Translations under genes and position numbers: made by a program
NCBI RefSeq assembly: GCF_900109095.1
Contig: NZ_FNYZ01000012.1
Coordinates: forward strand, 1-64,000
DNA length: 64,000 bases
Reading direction: 5' to 3'
Source of the DNA: Sphingobium sp. AP50
GTDB taxonomy: Bacteria; Pseudomonadota; Alphaproteobacteria; Sphingomonadales; Sphingomonadaceae
Notes under the pieces: model-generated
What the model was told of the DNA's origin: nothing
Database searches by the model: none
What the model saw: the letters and a program-made list of their open reading frames with translations, nothing else
Shown here: one piece after another, positions 11,073 to 21,425 of the stretch
Layout: each line of letters begins with the position of its first letter
Position numbering within the stretch: position 1 is the stretch's first letter

Positions 11073-12488
11073 ATGTATTCGCGCCGATCCATACTCGCCA
11101 CATTGGGAGCCGTTTGCATTTCGACCTCTGCCGTCGGCCAACTTCCCAACGATAGGCTGATGGTTACCAGACACAGTATCAGGGTGCGCGGATCGACATT
11201 GCATTATGACGCCTATGCTGGGCGCTTGCCCCTTACCGACGAAATGGCGAGGGTCCGGGGCCATATGTTTTTCACCGCCTATCGGATGATCGGAGGGAAG
11301 GCGCGACGTCCAGTGACGTTCCTTTGGAACGGCGGGCCGGGCGGTCCATCGGCTATTCTGCATTTCCACTCTTTCGGGCCGAAACGGTTGGAAGGCGGCC
11401 GCCTGGTCGACAATCCCGACACTCTGCTGACCTCCACCGACCTTGTCTTCGTCGATCCGATCGGCACCGGTTACAGCCGTCCCGAACGCGAAGAAGACGA
11501 GCCGCTGTTCTACAATACGCTGGGCGACGTGTCTTGGGCGACCCGTTTCGTTGAAGCCTGGCTTGACAGGTTCGACGCCCGGTCCAGCCCCGTCTATGCA
11601 CTGGGCGAAAGCTTTGGCGTCCCCCGGGTTGCGGGTATAGCCGATGCGCTGAGCGCGCGTCATGTCCCGCTGGAGGGCATCATCCTGATCTCCGGCGGCA
11701 AGATCCTTATCGATGCAGCGCTGCCGCCCGCACGCAACGCCGCACTGAAATTACCCGGTCAGGCGGCTACCGCATTCCACCACGGCCGCCTGGCCCCGGC
11801 ACGGGGAGGGGATATCGAAACGGTTCGGCGCCGTTCCCTGGATTGGGCGACATCAGTCTACGAACCGGCACTCACTCGCATTGGCCTATTGAGCGACAGC
11901 GATCGCAACCATCTCGCCAGTGAACTGGCAGGATGGGCTGGCGTCGATCCGTCCCTAGTCGACAGGTCGGCGCTCACGCTCGATATGCGGATGTTCCGGT
12001 CGGGCCTGATCAAGGGCAAAACCCTGTATGCTTACGACATGCGGCTGATCGGCTCCGGTCCCGACCGGCGCGCCGACGCCAGTCCAATTCTGCGCTATTT
12101 TGCCGATGACCTCGGCTATCGGACCGACCTGGCCTATTGGGGTATCGAACCCGGCCAGCCGCCCATCAACGCAGAATGGAAATATACGGGCGACTCGGCG
12201 GCCATCGCCGATGCGACCGCCGGAGGCGGACCGCCCGAACGTCAGCCATGGATTTCGCGCGCGATTGGACGCGATCCGGCGCTGCGCGTGCTGGTCGCCA
12301 CGGGCCACTGGGATTCACAGAACAGCTGCGCGGCCAATCGCGCCTTACGCCTCCTTGGAACGGCCATGGAACGTAAGGCAATGATCGTCCGATGCTATGA
12401 AGGCGGCCATATGATCTATGAAGACGCGCCGGTGCGACAAAAGATGGCGCTCGACATCGCGCGCTTCATCAAGGCGGTCCGGCGTTGA
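11073..12488 (+). CDS. S10-family serine carboxypeptidase
   Basis: This 471-residue serine carboxypeptidase belongs to family S10. The N-terminus, SRRSILATLGAVCISTSAVG, resembles a twin-arginine export signal. The family landmarks appear in order: FLWNGGPGGPSAIL (oxyanion and substrate recognition), VDPIGTGYSRP, ALGESFGVPRVAGIA with the nucleophile Ser, TGHWDSQNSC with the catalytic Asp, and CYEGGHMIYEDAP with the catalytic His. It removes C-terminal residues from peptides, probably in the periplasm. A GAGGGA site precedes the ATG. It is divergent from the phh remnant and belongs to the peptide-use block. Confidence 0.92.
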   Translation: MYSRRSILATLGAVCISTSAVGQLPNDRLMVTRHSIRVRGSTLHYDAYAGRLPLTDEMARVRGHMFFTAYRMIGGKARRPVTFLWNGGPGGPSAILHFHSFGPKRLEGGRLVDNPDTLLTSTDLVFVDPIGTGYSRPEREEDEPLFYNTLGDVSWATRFVEAWLDRFDARSSPVYALGESFGVPRVAGIADALSARHVPLEGIILISGGKILIDAALPPARNAALKLPGQAATAFHHGRLAPARGGDIETVRRRSLDWATSVYEPALTRIGLLSDSDRNHLASELAGWAGVDPSLVDRSALTLDMRMFRSGLIKGKTLYAYDMRLIGSGPDRRADASPILRYFADDLGYRTDLAYWGIEPGQPPINAEWKYTGDSAAIADATAGGGPPERQPWISRAIGRDPALRVLVATGHWDSQNSCAANRALRLLGTAMERKAMIVRCYEGGHMIYEDAPVRQKMALDIARFIKAVRR

Positions 12489-12517
12489 ATGCGGCGAATC
12501 CTGTGGCGCGCCATCGC

Positions 12518-12784
12518 TCACACCGCAACGGAAGGTTCATGGCACGAGTCCGAATGATCCTGCCGGACGATGCCAAGCGTGAGGACCCCTTGACTGATCT
12601 TCGCCGCGATCTGGTCGGCGGTACGCGGATCGAGATCGTCCACCTCGATCCGCACGTGCATGTCGCCCGCGTGAAGATCGGATGAAACCCGCGCTGGCAC
12701 GAGCGAGCGCTGGGCGAACCAGCCCAGCAGCCGTGGCAGCGTCTGGGGATCTGCAATCGCGACGATGTCAAAATATTGTTTCAT
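12518..12784 (-). CDS. Small ACT-domain protein
   Basis: This 88-residue protein reads as a single ACT-like domain (FDIVAIADPQTLPRLLGWFA, then RVSSDLHAGDMHVRIEV), similar in size to the small subunits of acetolactate synthase. The start overlaps the end of the leucine-dehydrogenase-type gene by 17 bp on the same strand, so the two are translationally coupled. ACT domains bind amino acids, and the likely job is allosteric sensing for the upstream dehydrogenase or another amino-acid enzyme. That role is inference from context. Confidence 0.65.
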   Translation of the reverse strand: MKQYFDIVAIADPQTLPRLLGWFAQRSLVPARVSSDLHAGDMHVRIEVDDLDPRTADQIAAKISQGVLTLGIVRQDHSDSCHEPSVAV

Positions 12785-13832
12785 GTTTTTTCACTACCCC
12801 GGCCTGCATGATCTCCTCCGCCATCCGGTCCGCGACCAGGGCAGGAGACAACCCAGTATGGGCAGCTTCTCCCAACAATGCGGCGACGCGCGGACCGATC
12901 AGAGCGACGCGCTCGGAAACCGTTGCCTGGTCTTCGCCCAGATATTCAGCCGAAACACTAATGATGCCTCCGGCATTGGCAACATAATCGGGTACATAGG
13001 CAATTCCGCGATCAAGCAGGGCGCCTGCGACCTCCGGGGTCGCGAGCTGGTTGTTGGCGCCGCCACACACAAGCTTTGCCTTCATTGCCGCCACGCTGTC
13101 CAGCGTCAAGGACCCGCCCAATGCACATGGGGCAAAGATATCGCAATTGACGCTCGCTATGTCGGCGACGTCGACCACAAGGGCGTCCAGGATCTTTTCC
13201 AGCCTGTTCCGTCGCTCGGGCGCGACGTCGGCGATCACCAGTCTGGCACCGGCATCGGCTAGCCGGCGGCACAGGTTGGCGCCAACATTGCCCGTTCCCT
13301 GAACCGCGACGGTAAGACCCTTGAGATCGGTGCCCAGCGCGACTCGCGCGGCGGCCTGCATGGATTCGAACACGCCCAGTGCAGTCCAGGGCGACGGATC
13401 GCCGCCGGCGCGGCCGGTTGCGACACTCAGGCCCGCGACATGGCGCGTGACGCCTGACACCTCTTCCATGTCGGCGACGGTCGTGCCGACATCCTCCGCC
13501 GTCACATATTGCCCATCCAGAGCTTCCACGGCGCGACCGAAGGCGCGAAACAGCGCCGATCTCTCAAAAGATCCGGCGGGCTGAAGGATGACCGCTTTTG
13601 CCCCGCCAAAAGGGAGGCCCGCCATCGCATTTTTGAAGCTCATGCCTTCCGCCAGGCGGCTAGCATCGGCAAAGGCATGCTCGGCATCGGGATAGTGCCA
13701 GAAGCGGCATCCCCCGGCACCCGGCCCCAAAGCGGTGGAATGGATAACGATCACGCCGTCAAGGCCAGTTTCCCAATCATGCAGACGGATCGTCTGGCTT
13801 GCCGGAACAGTGCGTGCAACTTTAATAACCAT
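12768..13832 (-). CDS. Glu/Leu/Phe/Val dehydrogenase (leucine/phenylalanine type)
   Basis: This 354-residue NAD-dependent amino-acid dehydrogenase has the compact form typical of leucine and phenylalanine dehydrogenases. Visible features are the glycine-rich LGPGAGGCRFWHY block, MSFKNAMAGLPFGGAKAV with the catalytic lysines, AEDVGTTVADM, and the NAD-binding AVQGTGNVGANLCRRL. It oxidatively deaminates branched or aromatic amino acids to 2-oxoacids. The ATG at 13832 follows a clear AGGAG site, whereas the longer frame adds 18 unrelated residues. It is divergent from an Lrp-type regulator across a 116-bp region, a common arrangement for local control. Confidence 0.9.
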   Translation of the reverse strand: MVIKVARTVPASQTIRLHDWETGLDGVIVIHSTALGPGAGGCRFWHYPDAEHAFADASRLAEGMSFKNAMAGLPFGGAKAVILQPAGSFERSALFRAFGRAVEALDGQYVTAEDVGTTVADMEEVSGVTRHVAGLSVATGRAGGDPSPWTALGVFESMQAAARVALGTDLKGLTVAVQGTGNVGANLCRRLADAGARLVIADVAPERRNRLEKILDALVVDVADIASVNCDIFAPCALGGSLTLDSVAAMKAKLVCGGANNQLATPEVAGALLDRGIAYVPDYVANAGGIISVSAEYLGEDQATVSERVALIGPRVAALLGEAAHTGLSPALVADRMAEEIMQAGVVKKHETIF

Positions 13833-13948
13833 GGGGAACTCCTTTCCGGCATCATAAGCGGAAAGCGGAGGAGAGTTTTGCTCCATTTTCCGGTCGGATT
13901 GGAAAAATTGAGTATGTTTATCCCCCTAATGGCCTAATATGGGTCATT

Positions 13949-14413
13949 ATGTCCGACCTTGATCCCTATGAAATAAAAATCATCCGTGAGTTGCAGCGCG
14001 ACGCCAGCCTGACCACGGCCCAGATCGCCGAACGGGTCGGGCTGTCTTCATCCCCCTGCTGGCGACGGATCGACCGACTGGAGCGCGAAGGATATATTCG
14101 TGGCCGCGTCGCCGTAATTGACCGGCGCAAGGTTGGGCTGAACGCGCATGTCTTTGCTCAGGTCAAGCTCAACGCCCACGGCCGGGCCAATCTGGACGAA
14201 TTCAGCAAGGCGATCCGGGCCTTTCCCGAAGTTCTGGACGCCTATGTGCTGATGGGTACAATGGATTTCATGCTGCGGATCGTTGCCAAGGATATTGATG
14301 CCTATGAGCGATTCTTCTTCGAAAGCCTGAGCAAGTTACCCGGTGTGCAGGAGATCAATTCCACAGTTGCATTGTCGGAAATCAAGTCGACCAACGAACT
14401 TCCCATCGTCTGA
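13949..14413 (+). CDS. Lrp/AsnC-family transcriptional regulator
   Basis: This 154-residue regulator has a winged helix-turn-helix (IKIIRELQRDASLTTAQIAE, GLSSSPCWRRIDRLEREGYI) and a C-terminal RAM domain (YVLMGTMDFMLRIVAKDIDA, LPGVQEINSTVALSEIK). It is clearly paralogous to the regulator at 5471, sharing the SxSPCWRR recognition helix and the same terminal motif. It is divergent from the dehydrogenase/ACT pair and upstream of the permease, so it probably senses an amino acid and controls both. Confidence 0.92.
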   Translation: MSDLDPYEIKIIRELQRDASLTTAQIAERVGLSSSPCWRRIDRLEREGYIRGRVAVIDRRKVGLNAHVFAQVKLNAHGRANLDEFSKAIRAFPEVLDAYVLMGTMDFMLRIVAKDIDAYERFFFESLSKLPGVQEINSTVALSEIKSTNELPIV

Positions 14414-14622
14414 GCGCGCTTCCCCTATGGAAACATGAATGCCGCTCGCAAGCGACTCAAGCATAAATCATGCTCAATCCGGGCGGTTCGGCACCTGGTT
14501 CGCAAGGAAATAGCGGAACGCAGCGTCTAGTCTGGCCCAATGGAGATAAGCGTGGCGCGGTATGGCGGCACCTGTCGCAGACTGACTGCGCGTATAACCG
14601 CGGCAGATGAAGGAAACTCAAC

Positions 14623-16134
14623 TTGTTCCAACGCATTAAACCGCTGGACGCTATTATAGCGACCGCTGAAAAGAAATCGCTGCATCGCTCACTCGGCGCA
14701 CTGCAACTCACTTTACTTGGTGTGGGTGCCATCATTGGCACCGGCATCTTCGTCCTCACTTCCGAAGCCGCGCAGAAGGCGGGGCCGGGCATGATATGGG
14801 CCTTCGTCATTGCAGCCGTGGTGTGCGGTGTGGCAGCCCTCTGTTATTCTGAAATCGCGTCCATGGTGCCGGTTTCGGGCTCGGCATACACCTATACCTA
14901 TGCAGTCATGGGCGAATTGCTCGCGTGGATGGTCGGTTGGGCGTTGATCCTGGAATATGCCGTCGCGGCCAGCGCCGTGTCGGTCGGCTGGTCCGGCTAC
15001 TTTGTCGGCCTGCTCGGCAGCTGGGGTATTTCGCTGCCCCAAGCGCTGGTGGTTGGTCCCTATGCGGGCGGCATCATAAACCTGCCGGCGCTTGTCGTCA
15101 CGCTTGTCGTCACGCTTCTTCTCATGGTTGGCACTCGCGAAAGCGCGAGGGTCAATGCGGTTCTCGTCGTGGTCAAGGTCACTGCCCTTACGGTGTTCGT
15201 CGGTTTGACGCTTCCGGTGGTGAAGGGCGCAAATTTCCATCCTTTCATGCCGCATGGCTGGTTCGGCGATGGCCACGGCGCTGGGTTAGGCGCGGTCGGC
15301 GCGGCAGCCTCGATTTTCTTCGCCTATGTCGGTTTCGACGCGGTTTCGACGGCAGCCGAGGAAACCCGCAATCCGCAACGCAACGTTCCGATCGGCTTAT
15401 TGGGCAGTCTGGCGATCTGCACGATTTTCTATGTGTTGGTGGCAGCCGGTGCGATCGGCACGATCGGCGCACAGCCCGTCGTGGGTGCTCACGGCGAACT
15501 GCTCATACCAGCATCGCCTGAACTGACCGCCCGCTGCAAGGAAATCGCCGCTGTCGCGATCGAGCCGCTGGGGTGCTCGCACGAAGCTCTCGCTCATGTG
15601 CTGCGCGCGATCGGCTGGGAAAGGGTTGGCGATCTTATCGGGCTGGCCGCGTTCCTCGCACTCCCATCCGTCATTCTGATCCTGGTCTTTGCGCAAACCC
15701 GCATCTTCTTCGTCATGGCCCGGGACGGCCTGCTGCCCGAACGACTGGCCACGATCCATCCCCGTTGGAAGACGCCCCACGAGGTCACAACCATCACCGG
15801 TTGCGTGGTGGCCTGCTTCGCAGCGTTCCTGCCCGTGGGGCAGTTGGCGGCGATCTCAAACTCCGGCACGCTTTTCGCCTTTTTCATGGTCGCTATAGCC
15901 GTCCTGATCCTGCGCGTAACGCAACCCGCACGTCCCCGGCCATTCCGCACTCCCTTCGTCTGGGCGCTCGCTCCAGTCGCTGCGGTGGGATGCCTCGGGC
16001 TTTATTTCAATCTGCCCTTCGAAGCGAAAATGGTGCTGCCAGTATGGGGCGGCATCGGGCTCGTCGCTTATTTCTCCTATGGCTATCACAACAGCCATCT
16101 AGGGCAAGCTGCCAAACTGGCGCAGAAGGGCTGA
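14623..16134 (+). CDS. APC-family amino acid permease
   Basis: This 503-residue inner-membrane transporter belongs to the amino acid-polyamine-organocation superfamily, close to the cationic amino acid/YhdG-type branch. The first membrane helix carries LLGVGAIIGTGIFVLTSEAA, the substrate-backbone binding signature, and about twelve hydrophobic segments follow. FFAYVGFDAVSTAAEETRNP is the conserved helix 6 region. The start appears to be TTG at 14623, preceded by AAGGAAA, since no ATG lies near this position. It probably imports amino acids released by the neighbouring peptidases. Confidence 0.88.
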   Translation: MFQRIKPLDAIIATAEKKSLHRSLGALQLTLLGVGAIIGTGIFVLTSEAAQKAGPGMIWAFVIAAVVCGVAALCYSEIASMVPVSGSAYTYTYAVMGELLAWMVGWALILEYAVAASAVSVGWSGYFVGLLGSWGISLPQALVVGPYAGGIINLPALVVTLVVTLLLMVGTRESARVNAVLVVVKVTALTVFVGLTLPVVKGANFHPFMPHGWFGDGHGAGLGAVGAAASIFFAYVGFDAVSTAAEETRNPQRNVPIGLLGSLAICTIFYVLVAAGAIGTIGAQPVVGAHGELLIPASPELTARCKEIAAVAIEPLGCSHEALAHVLRAIGWERVGDLIGLAAFLALPSVILILVFAQTRIFFVMARDGLLPERLATIHPRWKTPHEVTTITGCVVACFAAFLPVGQLAAISNSGTLFAFFMVAIAVLILRVTQPARPRPFRTPFVWALAPVAAVGCLGLYFNLPFEAKMVLPVWGGIGLVAYFSYGYHNSHLGQAAKLAQKG

Positions 16135-16556
16135 ACTGCGAAGCTGGCCAGCCCCCCGCCGTCCGATCCTAACCCAGTTGTTCCTGTCATTTGCAGACAA
16201 TCGAGTAGGGGGATTCTCACGGATCCCCCTCTCACACCGCCGGGCTTATGACACGGCAGCATGGCAGTTTCCGGTCTTGTTTAGCGCGTTGTGAAGGGCG
16301 GCGAGGCTGACAAGGCCCTGCAGATCGAACCATGCGGCGGTCATGGCTTCGGCGGCTTGGGGGCTGCTGCCATTCGCGACCATCCTTTGCCCTACAGCGC
16401 GAGAAGTCACACTAGCCACTCAGGGGTGCCTTCCCCTTACAAATGTGGCGAACCGGTGGCCCCGGCGTTCGAGCTCTCTGTCGAGTTCAGCATGCCGGGC
16501 ACAAAAAAGGGGCTCGCCAGTGTTTGCTGGCGAGCCCCTTTTTGTTATCGTCGCCG
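16135..16556. other. Intergenic region between convergent permease and receptor
   Basis: I see no protein-coding gene in these 422 bp. Its only recognisable content is the strong terminator at 16503-16543. Confidence 0.6.
16503..16543. terminator. Bidirectional rho-independent terminator
   Basis: There is a perfect 12-bp stem (GGGGCTCGCCAG paired with CTGGCGAGCCCC) around a 6-nt loop. It is preceded by six A and followed by five T, so it can terminate on both strands. It lies 13 bp past the stop of the minus-strand TonB receptor and also closes the convergent permease transcript. Confidence 0.9.
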
Positions 16557-18830
16557 TCAGAAGCGGAAGGCCAGAAGCGCACCGATCGTCTGCGGATTGA
16601 TGAAGGTGACGTTCGTGGTCGTCACGGCACCCTGACGATCATCGACGCTCAGCACGCCACGCTCGCTGCCGAGATTGCGAACGTAGAAGGACAGATCCCA
16701 CGGACCATAGCTCAGGTTGGCGCGCAGGTCGACCACATCGTAGGCCGGCGCAAAGAGCGAATTCCGACGGGCCATCGGTGCAGTCGAACTACGCAGCGGC
16801 GAATTGCGCTTGCCCACATGATTCCAGTTAGCACCCAGCGTCAGTTCGATACCGGAGCCGAGCGGGAGGCTCTTTTCAACGCCCAGATTGCTTGCGAACT
16901 TCGGCACGAACGGCAGGGACATGCCCTTCGTTCCGAGCAGCGCCGAGCCACCAGCCAGCGCAGGACCGGGCAGGTTTTCCGTCAATTCCGCATCGGTATA
17001 TGTGCTGTTGGCGCTGATCGTCCAGCCGCTTCCCGGCGTGAACTGAACCGACGCTTCCGCCCCCCGGCTGCGCGCCTTGCCGCCATTGGTGAGGAACAGG
17101 ATGTTCGACGGAGAAGTGTTCTGAAGCTGAATATCCTTCCATTCGATATCGAACAGCGAGGCATCCACAGTAAACTTGCGATCGAGCAGACGTCCTTTAA
17201 AGCCAAGCTCGTAATTAACCACGGTATCGGAACCAAAGGTCTTGGGCGCACCGGGTACGTTGTTGTTGGGACCGCCAGGGCGATAGCCGCTCGCGACCCG
17301 TGCATAAACCATCATGTCTTCGTTGAAGCGGTAGCGTGGTGTCACCAGCCAGGTGAAGGCATCATCCTCGGACGTTTGCACAACACCATTGCCGGTAACG
17401 CCGAAGAGCGCGTTGGCGACCGTGTTGGTCAGGATGACCTGGTTTTGCTGGAACGTCTGCTGGTTCTTGCTGTACCGGCCGCCCACTTGCAGGTCGAACT
17501 GTTCGGTGAAACGGTAGGTAATGTCTGCGAACACCGCCTTCTCCTCAAAGGATCCCGGCAGCGGGAAATGCGCCAACTCGCTCAGCAGGCTGCCCGAAGG
17601 ATCGAACGCCTGCAGATTCTGGTCGGCTACACTACGCTCCTTGGTGTAGAACAGGCCGACTAGATACTGGACTTGGTCGTTGCCGTTCGAAGCCAAGCGA
17701 AGTTCCTCACTGAACTTGCGGAGTTGGCTACCATCGTTGAGCCGGACTGACGATCCCGCCGGCGAACCTGGAAGAATAGCCGGGAAACCCGGAATGACCG
17801 AGTTGAATACATAAGGGAAGGTCGTCGTCAGATCGCTGCTAGTAGCGGAATTGAAACGGCTCCACGCGCTGACGGAGGTCAGCGTGGCCGGGCCAAGATC
17901 ATAGTTGATCCGTGCCTGATATAACTCGAGCTTTGTCTTCGTCACGGCCGGCCCTACGTCGGACACAAAATACCCCAGAACCGGCTTGTAATCGGTCGGG
18001 AAAGGCGTGACCCGCGTGGGCGCATTATTGTCGGTCTTCACCGTCTGGCGCAGATAGGACAGGTTGATCGTCAGTGGATCAACCGGATTGAACCAGAGCG
18101 CCGCGCGTCCGCCTTCGGTGACGGACTTGTTTGTGTCCTTCTCGTTCACCAACGGGTTGATATTGTCCATAAACGCCGGGTCTTCGCGATGGAAGCCGCT
18201 AACGCGTAATGCAAGTCGGTCCTTAAGGATCGGGACGTTGATGGCGCCGCGGAGCGACCAGCCTTCATCGCCATTCGAAATCGTGCTGCCGCCGACTTCC
18301 GCACGGCCCGACCATTTGGTCGAATCCGGGTCCAGCGTGACCAGCTTGATGAGGCCGCCCAAGCTCGCCGCGCCGTACAGCGTGCCCTGCGGGCCGCGCA
18401 ACACTTCGATCCGCGACAGTTCCGACGGATCAATGTCTGGAAAGGGGAGCGACAGACGGCCGGACGATCCGACCGGGACATCGTCGATCGTGATGGCCGT
18501 CGTGGGGTTGGTGGCGCCGCCGGTATTCACGCCTCGGATCGATATTGCGCGGATGTTGTTTCCGGAAATGGATACACCAGGGATTCTCGTCGCAAAATCG
18601 GTAATCTTCACGAGATTCTGCTTCCGCAGATCATCCGATTGGATGGCCGTCACTGGCACTGGCACATCCAGCAGCCGCTCGCCGCGCTTTTGCGCTGTCA
18701 CGATGATTTCGCCCGACTGAGACTGTTCCGTAGCCGCAACGTCCTGCGCATTCGCAAGTGGGCAGCCCGGTACCCACATGGCAACGCCCGCAAAAAGCGC
18801 AACCTGCTTGCTTCGAGTAAATTTGTCCAC
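16557..18830 (-). CDS. TonB-dependent outer membrane receptor
   Basis: This is an outer-membrane TonB-dependent receptor of about 757 residues. A signal peptide is followed by the plug domain (EIIVTAQKRGERLLDVPVPV, SIRGVNTGG, RIEVLRGPQGTLYGAASLGG), and a 22-strand-type barrel ends at TIGALLAFRF with the terminal aromatic residue typical of barrel proteins. I prefer the GTG at 18830, preceded by AAGGGG; an upstream ATG-like start at 18890 would add 20 residues. No STN domain is present, so it is a transporter without direct sigma signalling. The substrate is unknown; peptide or aromatic-ester uptake would fit the neighbourhood. Confidence 0.92.
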   Translation of the reverse strand: MDKFTRSKQVALFAGVAMWVPGCPLANAQDVAATEQSQSGEIIVTAQKRGERLLDVPVPVTAIQSDDLRKQNLVKITDFATRIPGVSISGNNIRAISIRGVNTGGATNPTTAITIDDVPVGSSGRLSLPFPDIDPSELSRIEVLRGPQGTLYGAASLGGLIKLVTLDPDSTKWSGRAEVGGSTISNGDEGWSLRGAINVPILKDRLALRVSGFHREDPAFMDNINPLVNEKDTNKSVTEGGRAALWFNPVDPLTINLSYLRQTVKTDNNAPTRVTPFPTDYKPVLGYFVSDVGPAVTKTKLELYQARINYDLGPATLTSVSAWSRFNSATSSDLTTTFPYVFNSVIPGFPAILPGSPAGSSVRLNDGSQLRKFSEELRLASNGNDQVQYLVGLFYTKERSVADQNLQAFDPSGSLLSELAHFPLPGSFEEKAVFADITYRFTEQFDLQVGGRYSKNQQTFQQNQVILTNTVANALFGVTGNGVVQTSEDDAFTWLVTPRYRFNEDMMVYARVASGYRPGGPNNNVPGAPKTFGSDTVVNYELGFKGRLLDRKFTVDASLFDIEWKDIQLQNTSPSNILFLTNGGKARSRGAEASVQFTPGSGWTISANSTYTDAELTENLPGPALAGGSALLGTKGMSLPFVPKFASNLGVEKSLPLGSGIELTLGANWNHVGKRNSPLRSSTAPMARRNSLFAPAYDVVDLRANLSYGPWDLSFYVRNLGSERGVLSVDDRQGAVTTTNVTFINPQTIGALLAFRF

Positions 18831-19836
18831 GACGAGCCCCTTTACATTGATTTTTAATTCAAAGCTGTTAAGCGCCCCCTGCGCGCACATGAGGTCAAAC
18901 GAAAGCGCCGAGCTATGTTTGCTCGTTATGACCTCCGCCTCGACTTTATGACAATCGCAGTGGCGCCGTGAAAAGATTATGCAAAGACGCTGGCATTTGG
19001 TGCCTTTCCGAAAATTTTATTCCGCTTCGGACGCATTACCAACATCATCATCATCGACTTTGGCGCCGACGTAAATGAGCGTCGGAATTCAGAACGACAG
19101 AAGCGTTCCCGGCGCCTATTTGCAGCTTGGTTCCAAAACCGCGTGAAACTTGCGCCACCGCTCCAGTAGCGCACGACCCCAAGGCCCTATGCAAGGCGAG
19201 GATAGCCATTTGGATCTTTACTTTTGACAATGACCGCGGGCGAAATCCGAACGGACGCCAGAACCCTACTTTCGAAGGCTCCTACCTCGACGGTCCTGTG
19301 GTCGCCACTTCCCCGTTCATCCTGCCTGCGCGGCACTTTCATGGCGACGGGCCGCGCGGCGGCCGCAAGAGCTGCGACGTGTTTTTAATCGAGGAGCCTG
19401 TGAAGCGTGGCAATGCCCGGATGATCGAAGTTGTGACCGTTGTGCGACAGCGGATTTTCTGCTGCCGACATGGGCGTGAAGGATGCTGCGACGCTCACAA
19501 CCGCTTCATCACGTCGAGCCTCGCCAGAATTCCTCGATTTCCTCAGTCCGTTGCATGACTGTTCGTCCTGAAAACCAGCCCGATACCATGTTTTTCAGGA
19601 AGGAAGGTTTTGCGGCGGGCTCACCGGATAGCCTCTCCCTGTTTCCGCCACCGCCACATCTGCGAAACCGGCAACCTCAGAACTGGCGCCTTCAAAATTT
19701 GCGCCGTGCTCGTTGTCGGCCTTTAGCGACGAGGCGCCATCACCGCGAAAAACAACCATCATGGGTTGAGCGACCCGCCCGTCAAATTCTATCTTCACCC
19801 CCCGTGTTACCTGGTCTTATTGCGCAAGCCACCAAG
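18831..19836. other. Long intergenic stretch, no confident gene
   Basis: About 1 kb lies between the receptor start and the M20 stop. Short open frames exist on both strands (for example minus 19595-19798, plus 19127-19558), but none has a recognisable domain, ribosome site or supporting context. The region could be decayed coding sequence, given the pseudogenes nearby. Confidence 0.5.
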
Positions 19837-21183
19837 CTATTGAGCCTGCTGTTTTCCGTCTGAAAGATAGTCAATGGTCAAATGCGTGAGCGCCCTCACC
19901 CCCTGCAGCAGCCCGCTTTCGTCGATACGGAATAGCGGGGAATGGTTCGCTGCCGCGGTCGCGACTTCGGCGGGCGGTGTTATGCCCAGGAACAGAAAGA
20001 GGGCCGGTCCCTTCTTGCCGAATTCGGAAAAATCCTCACCGCCCGTGCTTTTGGCGATCTGGTCGTTCCATTTGTTGCCACCTGCCACGCGAATTAAAGT
20101 TGGCGTCATCTGCTTGGTCAGGTCAGGGTCGTTGACGGTCACATCATAATAGCGCGTCAGCTTCGCTTCGGCCGTCGCGCCCGATGCCGATGCGATCTGT
20201 TCGGAAGTGCGCTTGATACGTTCGTAAATGTCGGCTCGCATCCCTTCGTCAAAGGCTCGAATTGTGCCCTCGAACCAAACGGAATCGGGAATAATGTTGA
20301 ACCTCACGCCCCCATGGACCTGGCCAACCGACAGAATGGCTGGCTCCTTGCTGATATCGATCTGCCGACTCACGATCGACTGAAGGCCATTGATGATCTG
20401 CGAAGTCGAAACGATCGGGTCGACCCCACGCCACGGCATGGCGCCATGCGTTTGCTGGCCGTGAACCGTGACCTTGAAGCTATCGGCCGAAGCCATGAGA
20501 GGACCAGACCGCCATGCCAGCATGCCAGTTGGCAATCCCGCTATCACGTGAAGGCCAAAAGTCACGTCGACCTTGGGATTATCGAAGGCGCCCTGCTCGA
20601 TCATTGCCTTTGCGCCCCAGCTTGACCCGGTCCCCGGTTCGAACGTCGAGGGACCTTCCTCCGCCGGCTGGAACAAGAATACCACTTTACCAGTCAGTTC
20701 AGACCGCATCTTACTGAGCACTTCGGCGGTGGCCATCAGGATGGCGACGTGGGCATCATGTCCGCAAGCGTGCATAACCGGCACGGTTTCACCGCGGTAT
20801 TGCCCGGTGGCTTTGCTCGCGAAAGCAAGGTCCACCTCCTCTTTGACAGGCAGACCATCCATGTCCGCGCGCAACGCCACCACAGGTCCCGGCCTGCCAC
20901 TGTCGAGCACCGCAACTACGCCGGTCACGGCCACGCCGGTCCGAACCTGAAGACCCTGCCGCTTCAAATGCGCCGCCACTAGCCGAGATGTGCGTGTTTC
21001 GGCATTGCCCAGTTCGGGATGAGCATGAATGTCCCGCCGCCAGGAAATCATCTCGCGCTCGATCGCTTTAGCGATTTCGTCGGCGCTTTTATATTGCTGT
21101 TCACTCGCCTGCGCGGCAGATGCTGATGCCGCCGCCAGCGCCAAGAAGCCCAATTTAAACGTCAATTTCTGCATTGTGTCCAT
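19837..21183 (-). CDS. M20-family amidohydrolase (aminoacylase/hippurate-hydrolase-like), secreted
   Basis: This 448-residue metal-dependent amidohydrolase belongs to peptidase family M20, subfamily D. A signal peptide ends near AAQASE. The catalytic core shows WRRDIHAHPELGNAE, ALRADMDGLPV, HACGHDAHVA with the conserved Cys/His metal ligands, QPAEEGPSTFEPG with the catalytic Glu pair, and the late STGGEDFSEF. The lid domain includes GQQTHGAMPWRGVDP. Such enzymes cleave N-acyl amino acids; export suggests action in the periplasm. It is the last gene of the peptide block. Confidence 0.92.
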   Translation of the reverse strand: MDTMQKLTFKLGFLALAAASASAAQASEQQYKSADEIAKAIEREMISWRRDIHAHPELGNAETRTSRLVAAHLKRQGLQVRTGVAVTGVVAVLDSGRPGPVVALRADMDGLPVKEEVDLAFASKATGQYRGETVPVMHACGHDAHVAILMATAEVLSKMRSELTGKVVFLFQPAEEGPSTFEPGTGSSWGAKAMIEQGAFDNPKVDVTFGLHVIAGLPTGMLAWRSGPLMASADSFKVTVHGQQTHGAMPWRGVDPIVSTSQIINGLQSIVSRQIDISKEPAILSVGQVHGGVRFNIIPDSVWFEGTIRAFDEGMRADIYERIKRTSEQIASASGATAEAKLTRYYDVTVNDPDLTKQMTPTLIRVAGGNKWNDQIAKSTGGEDFSEFGKKGPALFLFLGITPPAEVATAAANHSPLFRIDESGLLQGVRALTHLTIDYLSDGKQQAQ

Positions 21184-21425
21184 ATCCCGAATAAATTCAA
21201 GGTTGTACTTAACTGGAACAGCGGTCGGAAATTGCCGCGCATTCGTAAGCCCCTTGCCTTAGGTGAATGCATCATAACTGGCGCAGCGATGAAAATTTGC
21301 CTTAATCTTGGTGAAATTCAAAATTTCATGTTCGATGCGCAGGCAATCTCACGCCTTCGGGATAAATTTTTCGCCGTGACCTTCGCCCAAGAGATCCCTT
21401 ATTGTGATGTCAAGAATCAGTGCCG

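Noticed and set aside
19127..19558. 143-codon plus-strand frame between receptor and M20 gene
   Set aside because: No recognisable domain, no ribosome site, and residue composition typical of noncoding frames.
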